Assembly: GCA_934047225.1 (NCBI GenBank)
Contig: OW203987.1
Span: forward strand, 2,135,501-2,199,500
Length of the DNA: 64,000 nt
Source of the DNA: Ypsolopha sequella
Taxonomy: Eukaryota; Arthropoda; Insecta; Lepidoptera; Ypsolophidae
Direction of reading: 5' to 3'
The notes beneath the pieces are model-generated. The model did not search any database, was not told where the DNA came from, and worked only from the letters and a program-made list of their open reading frames with translations. Of this stretch, positions 1 through 9,722 are shown one piece after another (the first letter of the stretch is position 1; the number at the start of each line of letters is the position of its first letter). The translations under genes and the position numbers were made by a program.

Positions 1-669
1 CTTACAGACGAAGTCATAAAGTACTAAAACAAGTACAAATTTATTGTAGTCCTTCAGTCCTGAACCTATTTTTGTGATTATTTTTTAATTTCTTGCAAGT
101 TTAGTTTTTTTTCTTTTTGGACATTATATTTATATGCGTAATAAACATTTTTGGATAAAAAAAAACGAAAAAAAAAAGTTCTTTTTTTAGTACATTCAGT
201 CTTTGTGCAATAAGTGGCCTAAAATAATGTTCCATTTTTACTCCATCAGGTTTATGTTACAATAAAAACCAAATACGATTAATAACATTTATATAACATT
301 TTATTTCAAGTACCTCAAAAATGTTTAACAAACAGTTATACTTTGTCCTTAGTGTCTATTTTAACCAGTCACAAATAACAGCATTAGATGCTTATTCTAC
401 AAAAACTGTTACGCTCAAAATCACAAAAGTACAAAACAGTAAAAGAATATCAATATCCTTATCATTCTTATATCAATGTTACTTAATTGATATAAGAATG
501 ATAAGGATTTTGATATTGAGTAAAAAAACAAAAAACCTTTTTCATTTGGCTACAATTACAATTAAACAGTGTCATACTTATAAACAAAACAATTATTAAC
601 CTTATCTTTATCAATTATAAAAAATTGAGATCTTCAATCAAAGTAAGAATTCAGGCCAATATTTTTAAT
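1..669. other. AT-rich left edge, no supported gene
   Basis: This stretch is rich in A and T runs. I see no protein motif on either strand. The only structured feature is the long hairpin at 450-519, listed separately. Confidence 0.6.
450..519. repeat. long imperfect hairpin (22-bp perfect stem)
   Basis: Bases 455-476 (ATCCTTATCATTCTTATATC then AA) are the exact reverse complement of 487-508, with a 10-base loop at 477-486. The pairing continues outward with a small bulge to about 451 and 519. The size and loop suit a MITE core or a pre-miRNA-like stem. Nothing here decides between these and a chance AT-rich palindrome, although 22 perfect pairs are unlikely by chance. Confidence 0.7.
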
Positions 670-927
670 CTAATTACTACGGAAAGTTTTGAAACAGTTC
701 CTGGTTTTAGTAAGGCACAATCCAACGTTACAATAATTGCATGATATTGTTGTCCAGCTATTACAACTAATCTGGGGGCACCTCATCTGATGATCGGCTA
801 CTTCGGGAATGTGCAAAGCAGCATGCATCCTTTTGGACTTGGATGGCAAAGGGACTGCACCAGGACGCCCAGGCCTTTTCTTGGCAGTGTTCACCTCATT
901 TTCAGGCTATTGGTTTGCATCTTCAGT
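670..927 (-). pseudogene. piggyBac-like transposase, C-terminal cysteine-rich fragment
   Basis: The minus-strand peptide has a basic KKRPGRPGAVPLPSKSKR linker, then HIPEV, RCPQISCNSWTTISCNYC and VGLCLTKTRNCFKTF. Paired C-x-x-C-type cysteines ending in an LCL..NCF..F block match, from memory, the zinc-ribbon tail of insect piggyBac-derived transposases (DDE_Tnp_1_7 family). No catalytic domain is present. There is no ATG at the start of the readable part, and an in-frame stop lies just upstream. The call is a truncated relic. Another cysteine-rich protein cannot be excluded. Confidence 0.55.
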
Positions 928-1215
928 TGTGATGTTAGTAGTAATCATACAAACCCACATTCTATGATATACATTTATTAAAATGTTAGGTTATATTTTT
1001 TACAATGCTATTTGAAATGAAGTGTAGTCGAAAAAGAAATCCATGCTGTACCATACATTTTGGTTAAGAAGTTATTGATTCAGCTTTTGTATGGCACATC
1101 TGATTTTAAGCAGGAAAGTTGGTCTTATAGGAAAAGTCGATTCAGCCCTGAAAGTTTGTCAAATGGTGTTGATTTCACCCTGTAGATTGAATAGTTATAA
1201 GTTTGGGTAGTAATA

Positions 1216-2383
1216 TCAGAAATTAAAAATGTTGGTTAGTTTTTGTAACATTGTTGTTATAAAACTATCATCTTTTTTAATAATTATTATTTTAAAATAT
1301 GTAATTGTGTACACACAGAAATAAGCTATTTGCCTTCCAGTACATAGCAGCTGGCCTTGTGCTTGATAGTAATAATTGTGTTCTTCATCAACTTTCAAAC
1401 ACCCTTCTTTTTCACACAAAAACAAATATGGCACTGTTTCTGGGGATATGTTCTTTTCTTTTGCAGTATATAGGCATTTGACCTCAAGTACACTACACTG
1501 TCAGAGCCTACTAGCTAGTCTGGTTTGCTAGCCAAGAATTGAAATTCACTGTGCATAACAATTCCACACCTCTCGGTCAACATCTGCATGTTTGCTTCAA
1601 ATTCATGCACAGCCTCGTCTTCATACCTAACCCCATGTTTGATGGATGAGGTTAACAAATCTGAAGCTTTAACTAGAGAAGCTGCTATTGTTTTTCACTA
1701 CTGGTGGCTTTGCAAATCCTGCTAAAATTGGAGCTATGGATCCGTGTTAGTCGCTCATTTTGCTATAATTTGCGGTCTATTATTGTCTTCTCTTCAAGGG
1801 CATGTCATCCCTCGTCATTTAAAATTCTTTGCTCTAAAAATTCTTGTTCTTGTGTCAGTTGAAGATAATCATGGTCTGCATATATGCTTTGCTTATAAGC
1901 TGGTTTGATGATCTGTGCTAATGGCATGACGTTTTATTGATTACGCTGGCCACAGAAGTTGGCTACTGCATTTTTAAAAGTTTTGATAAAATCTTCTGGA
2001 GTCTCAACAATGGGTCTTGGGTCAAAATATATCATTTCTTTGTACTTTGTATCTTTGACCTTTAGTGCAAGTTCTTCGGTCTTTACGGGCTCTCCAGTGT
2101 GCAGCTTTCTTGGCTGATGGAATGTCTGCAGGCTGGAAGTCACACTTCCTTTCAGTTTGATGCTTTTATTTGGATGCATGTCAAATATACCGCAGATAAC
2201 AACTAAAATATGCTTGCATTGAGCATATGGCCCCATACCAGCCGCACATTCACTTTGTTCTTCTAGTGCAAGGTGGTTTTTCAATTTCATAAGTACATTG
2301 TACACAATGGTTTTTCTCATTTCCGATAAAACCATACCAGTCACAAAGTAATCACCATGTTCTTCAGCTAATCGGCATGACAT
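1216..2383 (-). pseudogene. SWIM zinc finger plus YqaJ-like nuclease of a DNA transposon, broken
   Basis: Reading the minus strand from 2383, a SWIM-like motif (SECAAGMGPYAQCKHI) is followed by LQTFHQPRKLHTGEPVK. After an in-frame stop near 1934 the same frame continues with MPLAQIIKPAYKQSIYADHD. Then come pieces of a YqaJ-type exonuclease: SNFSRICKATS, EAVHEFEANMQM, FQFLASKPD followed by a stop where the family has a Gly (SPDG motif), the metal-binding E-V-K motif in a shifted frame, and HNYYYQAQGQLLCTGRQ near 1330. At least three stops and one frameshift disable it. From memory, ISL2EU-type transposons in animals carry such a second gene beside a THAP/DDE transposase, which is exactly the neighbour here. 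Confidence 0.75.
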
Positions 2384-2384
2384 T

Positions 2385-2612
2385 AAGAATTATTACCAAA
2401 TACAGGGACAAATGTACTGCACTCAGAGACAATACTGTAACTTGATAATATATACCTTCAAAGATATGCAAGTTATTTATGTTGATAGAGATGAGGAATT
2501 TATAAATGGTATGCTTTTAAAGCTGGACCAGTTTTATTATTCACATTTTAGACAGGCCCTATTAAATAAATATGTGTATAAAAATTATTTGGATATAAAA
2601 AAAAAGATTTAA
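2385..2612 (+). pseudogene. second YqaJ-like nuclease C-terminal fragment, opposite orientation
   Basis: The plus-strand frame reads NYYQIQGQMYCTQRQYCNL, then IIYTFKDMQVIYVDRDEEF and KLDQFYYSHFRQALLNKY. It aligns with the tail of the minus-strand copy (YYYQAQGQLLCTGRQ...KKDDSF...KLTNIF) but is better preserved. It begins within two bases of where the minus-strand SWIM frame starts, so a rearrangement junction sits at 2383-2385. Its 3' end converges on the transposase terminus at 2665. That tail-to-tail arrangement may be the original gene order of the element. Confidence 0.7.
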
Positions 2613-2664
2613 AATCTCTGTGTAAAGTTTTATTTCACAATTCCTTCTCTAAAGTTACATAACA

Positions 2665-3956
2665 TTAAGCATATAAAAAAAATTCTAGACAACTCTTCTG
2701 CTTCAGCTTTATTCCAGGGAGTTGGGTCAATCCTTTCAAAAATGTTGGGGTGTAAATGGCAATATTTTTTTGTTCAAACAAATCTTGAACATTGAAGCCA
2801 CGATCGGCCACGAGAGAGCTCCTTTCTGTTATTTGCCGTTAGCTTGTGGAACCTGCATAGCCATCAGAGCAAAATGACAGCAAGCCTCCTGGTGTCGCTC
2901 CAACTAAAAATTTTATAGTGTTATGGTGTTTGTAGCTGCTAAATGTGCCTTGTTGAGCAGTAGGATTGGGTTTGGTAATTGGTATTTCAGTGCCGTCTAC
3001 TATGACTCTAGTTGATGGGTGATGTTGCCGAAATTGTTTTGGCATATAATAATTCACCAACTCACGACTTGGCCAAATTTCAACTTTTGACCATAATTCA
3101 TACACAAAATTGACCCATGTCACAAAAATATTTGCAACTTGTGTTGTACTGATGTTAAATATTTTACCAAGCTCAAAATCTTCTTTATTTCTTCGTAACT
3201 TTATCAACATTATAAGAAATTGATCATCCACACTTAAATTTTCCACTCTACTGCCTCTATACCGCAAATGATTAGCCATGGGCAGTAGTGTTGACAATAC
3301 CAGTTTAAATTTATTTATATCTTCCAACCCTGTGTAAAATGAAACTGATTTTGGATCTGACAACATATCTTCAGATGATTAAAGTTTAAATATATGAGGA
3401 GTTTGAGTTGAAACTGTCTTTGCTTGCACTAATTCACTATTATGATCATCACTAGGCTCGGATCTGAGTTCAATTTCAATTTGAACATCAAGTGTTTTGG
3501 TCACATTCTGATCTCCTTGAATACTTTCTTCATGTTGTGAAGTAGAAGGAAATAATTCTTTCCTAGCAGAACGATCAAGGTATCTCCGTTCCCTGGAAGT
3601 TGCATTAGTACAAATTGTTCGATTCCACGAGAAAATACTAGGAATTGCTGTCCTTTTCAAGCATTTATGCACTTGCGGCAGTCCTGAAACGAAAGACAGA
3701 TTGGTTAGTTATAGATAGATACTTAAATATATTACATTTTTCTTATGCTTAGCTTATCGTAAGCTTATCATACCTGTAGAAGTACTCATTTGCTGAATGT
3801 CTGTTTCTTTGAAGTGCCTAAAACATAACCTAGAATTGTTTGTTGATTTAAAGTTTTTTATTTACGTAGCATTTTCCCACAATTTTCTCATTCGAGGATC
3901 CTTGGGAAAGTATGATTTCCATTTCCACTACATCCAATGGCTAAACAACGAGGCAT
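2665..3956 (-). pseudogene. THAP-domain DDE_4 (PIF/Harbinger or ISL2EU-type) transposase, broken
   Basis: The minus strand from 3956 encodes a THAP start (MPRCLAIGCSGNGNHTF, then in the next frame PKDPRMRKLWENAT). At 3672 comes the THAP end (LKRTAIPSIFSWN). From 3366 a helix-turn-helix (FELGKIFNISTTQVANIF) leads into the DDE_4 core: VDGTEIPITKP with the first Asp, then SDGYAGSTS followed by a stop where the next Asp is expected, then VADRGFNVQDL. The frame ends at 2665 without the final catalytic Glu region. One frameshift and two in-frame stops are visible. The THAP domain is split, as by an intron. It probably formed one transposon with the YqaJ-like genes next to it. Confidence 0.75.
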
Positions 3957-4010
3957 ATTTTTAAAATAAAGCACAAAAACTTGTCCAAATGTTTTATATG
4001 AGAATGACAG

Positions 4011-4540
4011 TTGTCTTGGGTCAAGCGATACCAGCGCCAGTTTGACAGTTTACTTCCCCATTGGCTTAGTGAAAGAGCAATATTGGCGGCCAAAAATAAA
4101 TATGTCGATGATCTCAATGCGACCATTCAAAATTTTCTTCCAGGAGAATTGTTTTCTTACAAATCTGATGACACAGTTACAAACCAGGATGACGTAGTCA
4201 ACTATCCCACAGAGTTTTTTAATTCACTGGAATTGCCTGGACTACCAACTTACAACTTAAAATTAAAAGTAGGATCAATTGTGATCATGCTGCGTAACAT
4301 TAATCAACCTCAACTGTGCAATGGAACGAGACTGGCTGTGAAAAAGCTAATGAATAACGTCATCGAGGCCAAGATCATCAAGGGAATATACTAAGGAGAG
4401 CATATCTTGATCCCACTTTTAAGTGACTACAATTTTCCGTGCGTCTTGCCTTTGTGATAACTTTGCGGTATCAACTTGAAAATTCCCTGTTTCGCGCATG
4501 GACAATTATACGTCGCGTGTTCGCGCGTCGGAAAACCACC
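4011..4540 (+). pseudogene. Helitron-type PIF1-like helicase, C-terminal fragment
   Basis: The frame reads WLSERAILAAKNKYVDD, LPGELFSYKSDDTV, then PTEFFNSLELPGLP and LKVGSIVIMLRNINQPQLCNG. This is the typical 2A/2B helicase region of Helitron RepHel proteins. After a stop at 4392 another frame gives CFAHGQLYVACSRVGKP, helicase motif VI. The Rep nuclease and the N-terminal helicase motifs are absent. Both the stop and the frame change show that it is dead. No Helitron terminus (5'-TC or 3' hairpin-CTRR) was recognised nearby. Confidence 0.8.
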
Positions 4541-4656
4541 ATTGTTGGTGGAAGATGCCTGCTCCACGAACGGACACCTTCCAACCAGCAAAACATCACC
4601 AGACACACACACAGGTAGCTGAGCCCATTTGAGTATACCCAGGACTGGTGATGTCT

Positions 4657-5122
4657 TGTGTAACTAACCTAATAAAATTAATTCAACAAACTTACATATA
4701 ATCTTTCAAAGTCCTCTTTGTTGCCGGCACTGGTGATGTGTTGAGTTAGGTCCCTAATAACCCTATCCTAACCCGTTGAATTCAATACCCAAGAATACAT
4801 AAAAAATATCACCAGGTTCTTCAATGTGACCACGTCATGCTGTCTCCGCGTGTCCCACGGAGTCAGAACGTCGTCTCGACGTTTCTCGGAAGCCGCTTCC
4901 AAGTAGTAAATTGCCTTCCCGGCAAGAATAGAGTCCGCTCTGATCCACAAACTGTTCACTTGGTCTCCACACCTGTTTTTAAACCAAATACTTACAAAAT
5001 ATTACAAAATCGACCTCGATTTTTCCAAGAATGACATCCAAGTCTTCTTTTTCAGATCCACAGACAAAAAAACCATAGACCACTGTTGGATACGTTCCAA
5101 AATATACATATTGTACGTAACA
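4657..5122 (-). repeat. BEL-3 3' LTR (left boundary uncertain)
   Basis: On the minus strand the LTR starts TGTTACGTACAATATG directly after a purine-rich tract (GGAGCGGGGGCT). About 20 bases in it contains AACGTATCCAACAGTGGTCT. A diverged version of this block (AACGTATCCGATAGTGGTCT) occurs at the start of the solo LTR at 5572-6146, so both belong to one LTR family. The far end is set provisionally at a TGTGTAAC on the plus strand. Confidence 0.55.
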
Positions 5123-5566
5123 AGCCCCCGCTCCGGGCTGAGTAGCACACCGCTAGCTCATACAACCGGGAGACGAAAGAGAGTTGTCATGGCTCGTCAC
5201 AGAATCAAACCTTCGACCAACACCTCTGCGACGCGTGGAGTTCCGTCTCCGCCAAAAAACAATATACGGCCCCGGCGCCAAAACAAGGATAGCAAGTTCA
5301 CATCCTTCAAAAGAACTAAATTTCCTTCCCTAGAATGCTCAGTCCCGTCTCACCACAGAGAGGACGAGAGTTGAGGACCACTTCCACTTTACAATATACA
5401 GTGGCAAGCTCCTCAAAAATTAGGACAGTTTCCCCAATAACGCAGCGGAGGTGGGTCTTTGCCGACTTGACGGCAGCTTCAAAAAATTCCCCACCCAGTG
5501 AGGGCAATTTGGGGGACTGAACCGCCAAGTTACCCCTTTCCGGGCGAAGGTTTAACTTAAACTAGC
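5123..5566 (-). pseudogene. BEL-3 integrase C-terminus and DUF5641 domain
   Basis: From 5566 the minus strand reads VTWRFSPPNCPH, then after a frame slip FFEAAVKSAKTHLRCVIGET with the catalytic Glu context (family F-G-G-L-x-E-A-A-V-K-S), followed by FEELATVYCKVEVVLNSRPLC. In another frame it continues REGNLVLLKD, FWRRGRI and DGTPRVAEVLVEG, which is the DUF5641 tail that follows integrase in BEL/Pao Pol. The frame then runs into the polypurine tract and the LTR. The solo LTR at 5572-6146 and BEL-1 cut it off from the rest of the integrase. Confidence 0.75.
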
Positions 5567-5571
5567 ATAGT

Positions 5572-6146
5572 TGTGTGGCAAAAGACGATATCAGCAGCTG
5601 GAACAGGGGCCCATAAGCTGTCCCTAATCTACGTCCATGTAAATTGAATCTGCTTATATTCTACAAAAAGTAAGTACAAAATTTCCTACCAGAAAATGGT
5701 ACTTAGATGATGTCCGCAGCACGAATTCCTTCCGTACACGGAGTCCAAAGTGTGCCGGTGTTGTGACACGTTGCTCACCTCCACGGAGAACCTAAACACA
5801 ACCCACCTACACCTGGATGCATCCAAACCCAGAAGATATGGTAACCGGACAATGTTCCGCACTTGTTGCAAACCGCATGTATGCAGGTTATGTCACACCC
5901 AAAGGAATTAAACTAAAAGTGGCCTTCTCGCCAAAATATTGTCAGACCCTGACTCACTAATGTTTTTTATGATATTCACATCAATTTTCTTCGTATTAAA
6001 CCATTAATATATTAAATATTGTGATCGACCGCGATCCTTTTCCAAAGTAGGACTTTCCGAGGCTTTTTTGACAGCAGAGTGTCCATAGACCAAATACCAT
6101 AGACCACTATCGGATACGTTCAAAAACATACATTTTATCCGAAACA
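5572..6146 (-). repeat. solo LTR (575 bp) of a BEL/Pao family inserted in BEL-3
   Basis: On the minus strand it starts TGTTTCGGATAAAATG and ends GCCACACA, so it has TG...CA ends. It is flanked by the 5-bp direct repeat ATAGT at 5567-5571 and 6147-6151. BEL-3 integrase coding sequence lies on both sides. There is no internal region, so it is an LTR-LTR recombination product. Its first 60 bases resemble the BEL-3 3' LTR. Confidence 0.75.
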
Positions 6147-6193
6147 ATAGTTATTTACAAAACAAAAAATAACAACATCATTAGCAGTACCTC

Positions 6194-6599
6194 TGTTCAC
6201 GCCACAGCGTGACGAATCCGCGCGCGCATGCGCGGATGACTAGACCCCCGCCGCGCGCCGGCTCGAGGCGCGCGCGGGCGCTGGTCCTCTCTGTCTGTTC
6301 CGCCGCAAACGTCGATCGAACGACACGTATGCACACTCGCGCCGCCAGCCCAAACAATATCGCATACCTACAAGTGTTGTGTTCACAGTATACCAGTGTA
6401 GTGTTCACGTTACACCAAGACATTCTGCACATTCCTGACCAAAACGCCAGCTCCATCAGCCCAACAAGAAGGCTCAGCCCGTCAGCGCATTCGTCGGCTC
6501 GCCCACAACAATCCAGAATAAAGGTCAGTGCACCCACAATTATCCAGTGTTAATCCTTAAATCCCATCAGCTCTGCATTCCTGTAACCCCGCGGTTACA
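6194..6599 (+). repeat. BEL-1 5' LTR
   Basis: The LTR starts with a CpG-dense block containing GCGCGCATGCGC and CGAGGCGCGCGCGGGCG, unlike the AT-rich surroundings. An AGAATAAAGG near 6517 is a candidate polyadenylation signal. The ends are TGT...ACA. A 114-codon frame lies on the plus strand inside it and is repeated in the 3' LTR. It is probably not a gene. Confidence 0.92.
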
Positions 6600-7760
6600 T
6601 TTTTGATCCTTCGAGACCGTTTACGGAAAAATTTTGGCCCTTCGAACCGTTAGAACCAGCCCCCCTCTATTTACTACAGTCCATTTTCAATCCAAGAAAA
6701 AATTTTGGCCCTTCGAACCGTTACTGAACCAGCCCCCGTCGATTTACTACAGTCCATTTTCACCCGGTGGCATATTTTGCCCCCCTTCCCGGCAAAAAAT
6801 ATTTTGTGGTCGCGCCCGCGCCGCCTAGAACATTCCATTTATAGGTATAGAACCGGCCCCCCCCCGCCCCCGGCACAGAATAAACTCATTTTCATCCCGT
6901 TTGTTATTATTATTCAGCTCAGATAATATAATTATATCCATTCAGCCCAATTGTTTGTTACAGTCCACTATATATCTTTATTAAACCCCCACTGTCAAAG
7001 GTAGTTTCCGTATTTTGCGAGATATTTTTTGGTGCGAGTATAAATTTGCCTTTGTTTCGTGTAGTTACGTATCTACATTACATATATACATACGTATTAC
7101 GTATATTACTAAAGCTTGATTTGCATCATTGGATTGTCCGCTTATTTAGAACTGATTTCGGCCAGGTAAATACATTCTTTGTTTGGTTACGCACTCAAAG
7201 AAGTAGGTAGGTATTTTATTCTATAAATAGAATTTTCGACGACTGATGTTTTTGTTGTAAATATACTGACGTGTAGGCAAGAACTAACGCGTATTGTCGG
7301 CACATGATTTCAAGGCAAATAACATAAAAGTGATCAGCCCTTTTCGATATTTTATGTTACGGTAATCTTGTGTTACGGTAATAGATTGCCGGACAGTTTT
7401 TTCGTGTTATTGCCTGCTTTTTAACCGGGTACATATAGCAGAAATATAGTAAAATTTTTTTTTTTCTTCTCGTCTCTGCTCTTATTGTTTATGGTACACA
7501 TATAGGGTGTTCCACGTTGGTTTATCAGCTCATATACAGGTTGTTTAAAAAAAAAAATTTTTTTTTTCTTTCTCTGCCGTGTTTATTTAAGAGTTCCGTG
7601 TTCCGTTTGAACATAGTCATTGTTACTTCATCCGCGCAAGTATCTCAGCTCTATTCGTCTATCTCATCAATTATTTTAGTTGTACGTCCGCTCTTATAGT
7701 TCAGCTCAAACTCGTTGTGTATTTTATTAGTAATCAACCACCTACTTTAACAAGATTAAG
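6600..7760 (+). other. BEL-1 leader with a threefold PBS-like repeat
   Basis: Directly after the LTR comes TTTTTGATCCTTCGAGACCG. Two close variants, AATTTTGGCCCTTCGAACCG, follow at about 6632 and 6703 within a 71-bp tandem duplication (about 6630-6770). From memory, TTTTGGTCCTTCGAGCCG-like sequence at this position is the primer binding site region of BEL elements. The rest of the 1.1-kb leader is C-rich and then AT-rich, and leads to the gag ATG at 7761. No other gene is visible. Confidence 0.7.
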
Positions 7761-9368
7761 ATGCCTTCGAAATCACAAGCCGCGATTTTTCGTGAGGCCG
7801 TAAAGGCGATAGTTCTGTTAAAGGAGATCGGTGCGGCGGTCGAGGCAGGCGACAGAAAAACATATTCTGTGGCGGACTTCACCGCTCGGTACGCAAACAT
7901 ACAACGCGTTAAAGCTAAGTTAGAGGACGTGTTTTATGAAATCCTTGACGATGAGGATCTGTCCGACGAAACTGAGGCAATCTACACGGAAAATTTTCAG
8001 TCGGCACTTAGCAACTATGATGCTATCCTAGTGGCATTCGAAAAATTGCAAGAAAAATCAGCTCTTCCGGACAAGACGCAACCCCTCAGCTCAAGTACAC
8101 CCGTTGGTGTTCTACCAAAAATACCCATACCGGAGTTTCATTCGAACGTTGAAGAATGGCCCTCATTTATTGCCGTTTTTAGGAGCCTCATCAGTGAGAT
8201 GGCTACAGTTTCGGATGCTGTAAAGCTGCATTATTTGTTAGGTGCCCTAAAGGGTGAGGCACATGATATGGTGAAACACCTCTACCCTACCAACGAGAAT
8301 TATCCCATAGCCATGGAAATTCTCACCAGGCGTTACGATAATCGTCGCGTGCTCATTGACCGATTTGTGGACATTATCATGAATCTTCCGCACATCCACA
8401 TGCGTTCGGATATCCGCACATCGTTCTTAATTCCGCTTATCTCAGCGCAAAGCGCTCTCCGCAACCTCGATCTGCCCATGAAAGATTCTGACTATGTTTT
8501 CGTGTCCATGGTGGTGCGAAAACTACAAGGCGAGCTCCGCACTCTTTTCGAGCGGAAGTACGGATCTGGCGCAACTCTGCCCACGCTCAAGAACCTCATT
8601 GAGTTTTTGGAAGAGCACGCACGCTGCAAGGAGAATGAGTCATCGTCCCTTGCGTCACAGAATGCTCCTTCTTCAGCACGGCTCGGCCCTTCAGAAAGGC
8701 TCGCTCAGCTCAATCAGCTGGTTCAGCCCACTCGAGGTTCCCGTCAGCCCTACCAGGCTCATCAAGAGTTCCGCCCCATAACTCCTCGGCAGGACAATCG
8801 CTCCCCCCGTCCTATTCGTCAACCATTTTTGGCATTTGCGACAGCGCCAGTTTACTCGGCCCAACCGTCCTCATCATCCGCTCGTCAGCTAGTTTACTCG
8901 GCCCAATCATCCCCATCACCCACTCGCCAACAGAGTTATTCGGCTCAACCTTCTTCCCCTACTGGTGGTATGCCATGCCCATACTGCAGGAATAGGGGAC
9001 ACAAACTCATCGCCTGCCCAGAATTTAATAACCAACCGGTTCAAGGTCGGTGGGACTTTGTGAACTCACGCAACCGGTGCCGACGCTGTTTGGGTCCTCA
9101 TTATGAGAACGAGTGCAGGTCTACACGTGCATGCAAGGAGTGTGGGCGATCTGACCACCACACTTCACTGCATCGCCATGGGGCCATGTCTCCGACACGC
9201 TCATCTGCTCATTTGCTGCCTCCGTCTCTACGTGAGCAGCCCAGACAGCGCTCAGCGCATGAGCCTCAATACCATTCGGCACATGCTACACAGGCATACA
9301 CGTCCCATCCCAACTCGCCCACTCAATCGCGATCGCCAAGTAGGTCTCGGGTAGGTAGGCAACAATGA
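7761..9368 (+). CDS. gag: BEL-1 Gag polyprotein
   Basis: This is an intact 535-codon frame starting at ATG 7761. Residues about 1-110 are an acidic helical N-terminus. The capsid-like DUF1759 region follows (IPIPEFHSNVEEWPSFIAVF, LHYLLGALKGEAHDMV, AMEILTRRYDN). A Ser/Gln/Pro-rich linker carries three YSAQ repeats. Three zinc knuckles end the protein: CPYCRNRGHKLIAC, CRRCLGPHYENEC and CKECGRSDHHTSLH. Gag packages element RNA into cytoplasmic particles. It stops at TGA 9366-9368, about 50 bases before the CR1-like insertion. The original gag-pol spacing cannot be measured, but pol lies in another frame. Confidence 0.92.
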   Translation: MPSKSQAAIFREAVKAIVLLKEIGAAVEAGDRKTYSVADFTARYANIQRVKAKLEDVFYEILDDEDLSDETEAIYTENFQSALSNYDAILVAFEKLQEKSALPDKTQPLSSSTPVGVLPKIPIPEFHSNVEEWPSFIAVFRSLISEMATVSDAVKLHYLLGALKGEAHDMVKHLYPTNENYPIAMEILTRRYDNRRVLIDRFVDIIMNLPHIHMRSDIRTSFLIPLISAQSALRNLDLPMKDSDYVFVSMVVRKLQGELRTLFERKYGSGATLPTLKNLIEFLEEHARCKENESSSLASQNAPSSARLGPSERLAQLNQLVQPTRGSRQPYQAHQEFRPITPRQDNRSPRPIRQPFLAFATAPVYSAQPSSSSARQLVYSAQSSPSPTRQQSYSAQPSSPTGGMPCPYCRNRGHKLIACPEFNNQPVQGRWDFVNSRNRCRRCLGPHYENECRSTRACKECGRSDHHTSLHRHGAMSPTRSSAHLLPPSLREQPRQRSAHEPQYHSAHATQAYTSHPNSPTQSRSPSRSRVGRQQ

Positions 9369-9722
9369 CTGCCTACAATAACAGAGCACTATGAAGGCGA
9401 GGACGACCAGCACTCATAATAATAATAATAATAATGTTTATTTCATAACTTCTTAAACTAATATAGAACAAGGTTGAGACCACCTATTAAGTATAAGAAT
9501 ACCTGTACCAGGTGGTCTCGCTCTTTATAGCAAACAATTCGTTAACTTATCAGTTAGAATAAACTTTTAAAACTATAAACTAATAAAGTTAAGGACAGAC
9601 ATGTCCTAAGTTTAACAATTTGTGTTTGAGAGAGAGTGTATATGAGTTGAGTGTGTGAGTGTATGTGTTGTGTGTGTAAATGCGGAAGAGGGTACGGGAG
9701 TAAGTATAGATATATAATTTTA

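Noticed and set aside
321..599. 92-codon plus-strand open frame
   Set aside because: AT-driven frame with no motif; half of it overlaps the long hairpin at 450-519.
6209..6553. 114-codon frame inside the BEL-1 LTR, repeated at the 3' LTR
   Set aside because: It lies entirely within LTR sequence, with matching antisense frames of similar length. The high GC of the LTR suppresses stops on both strands.
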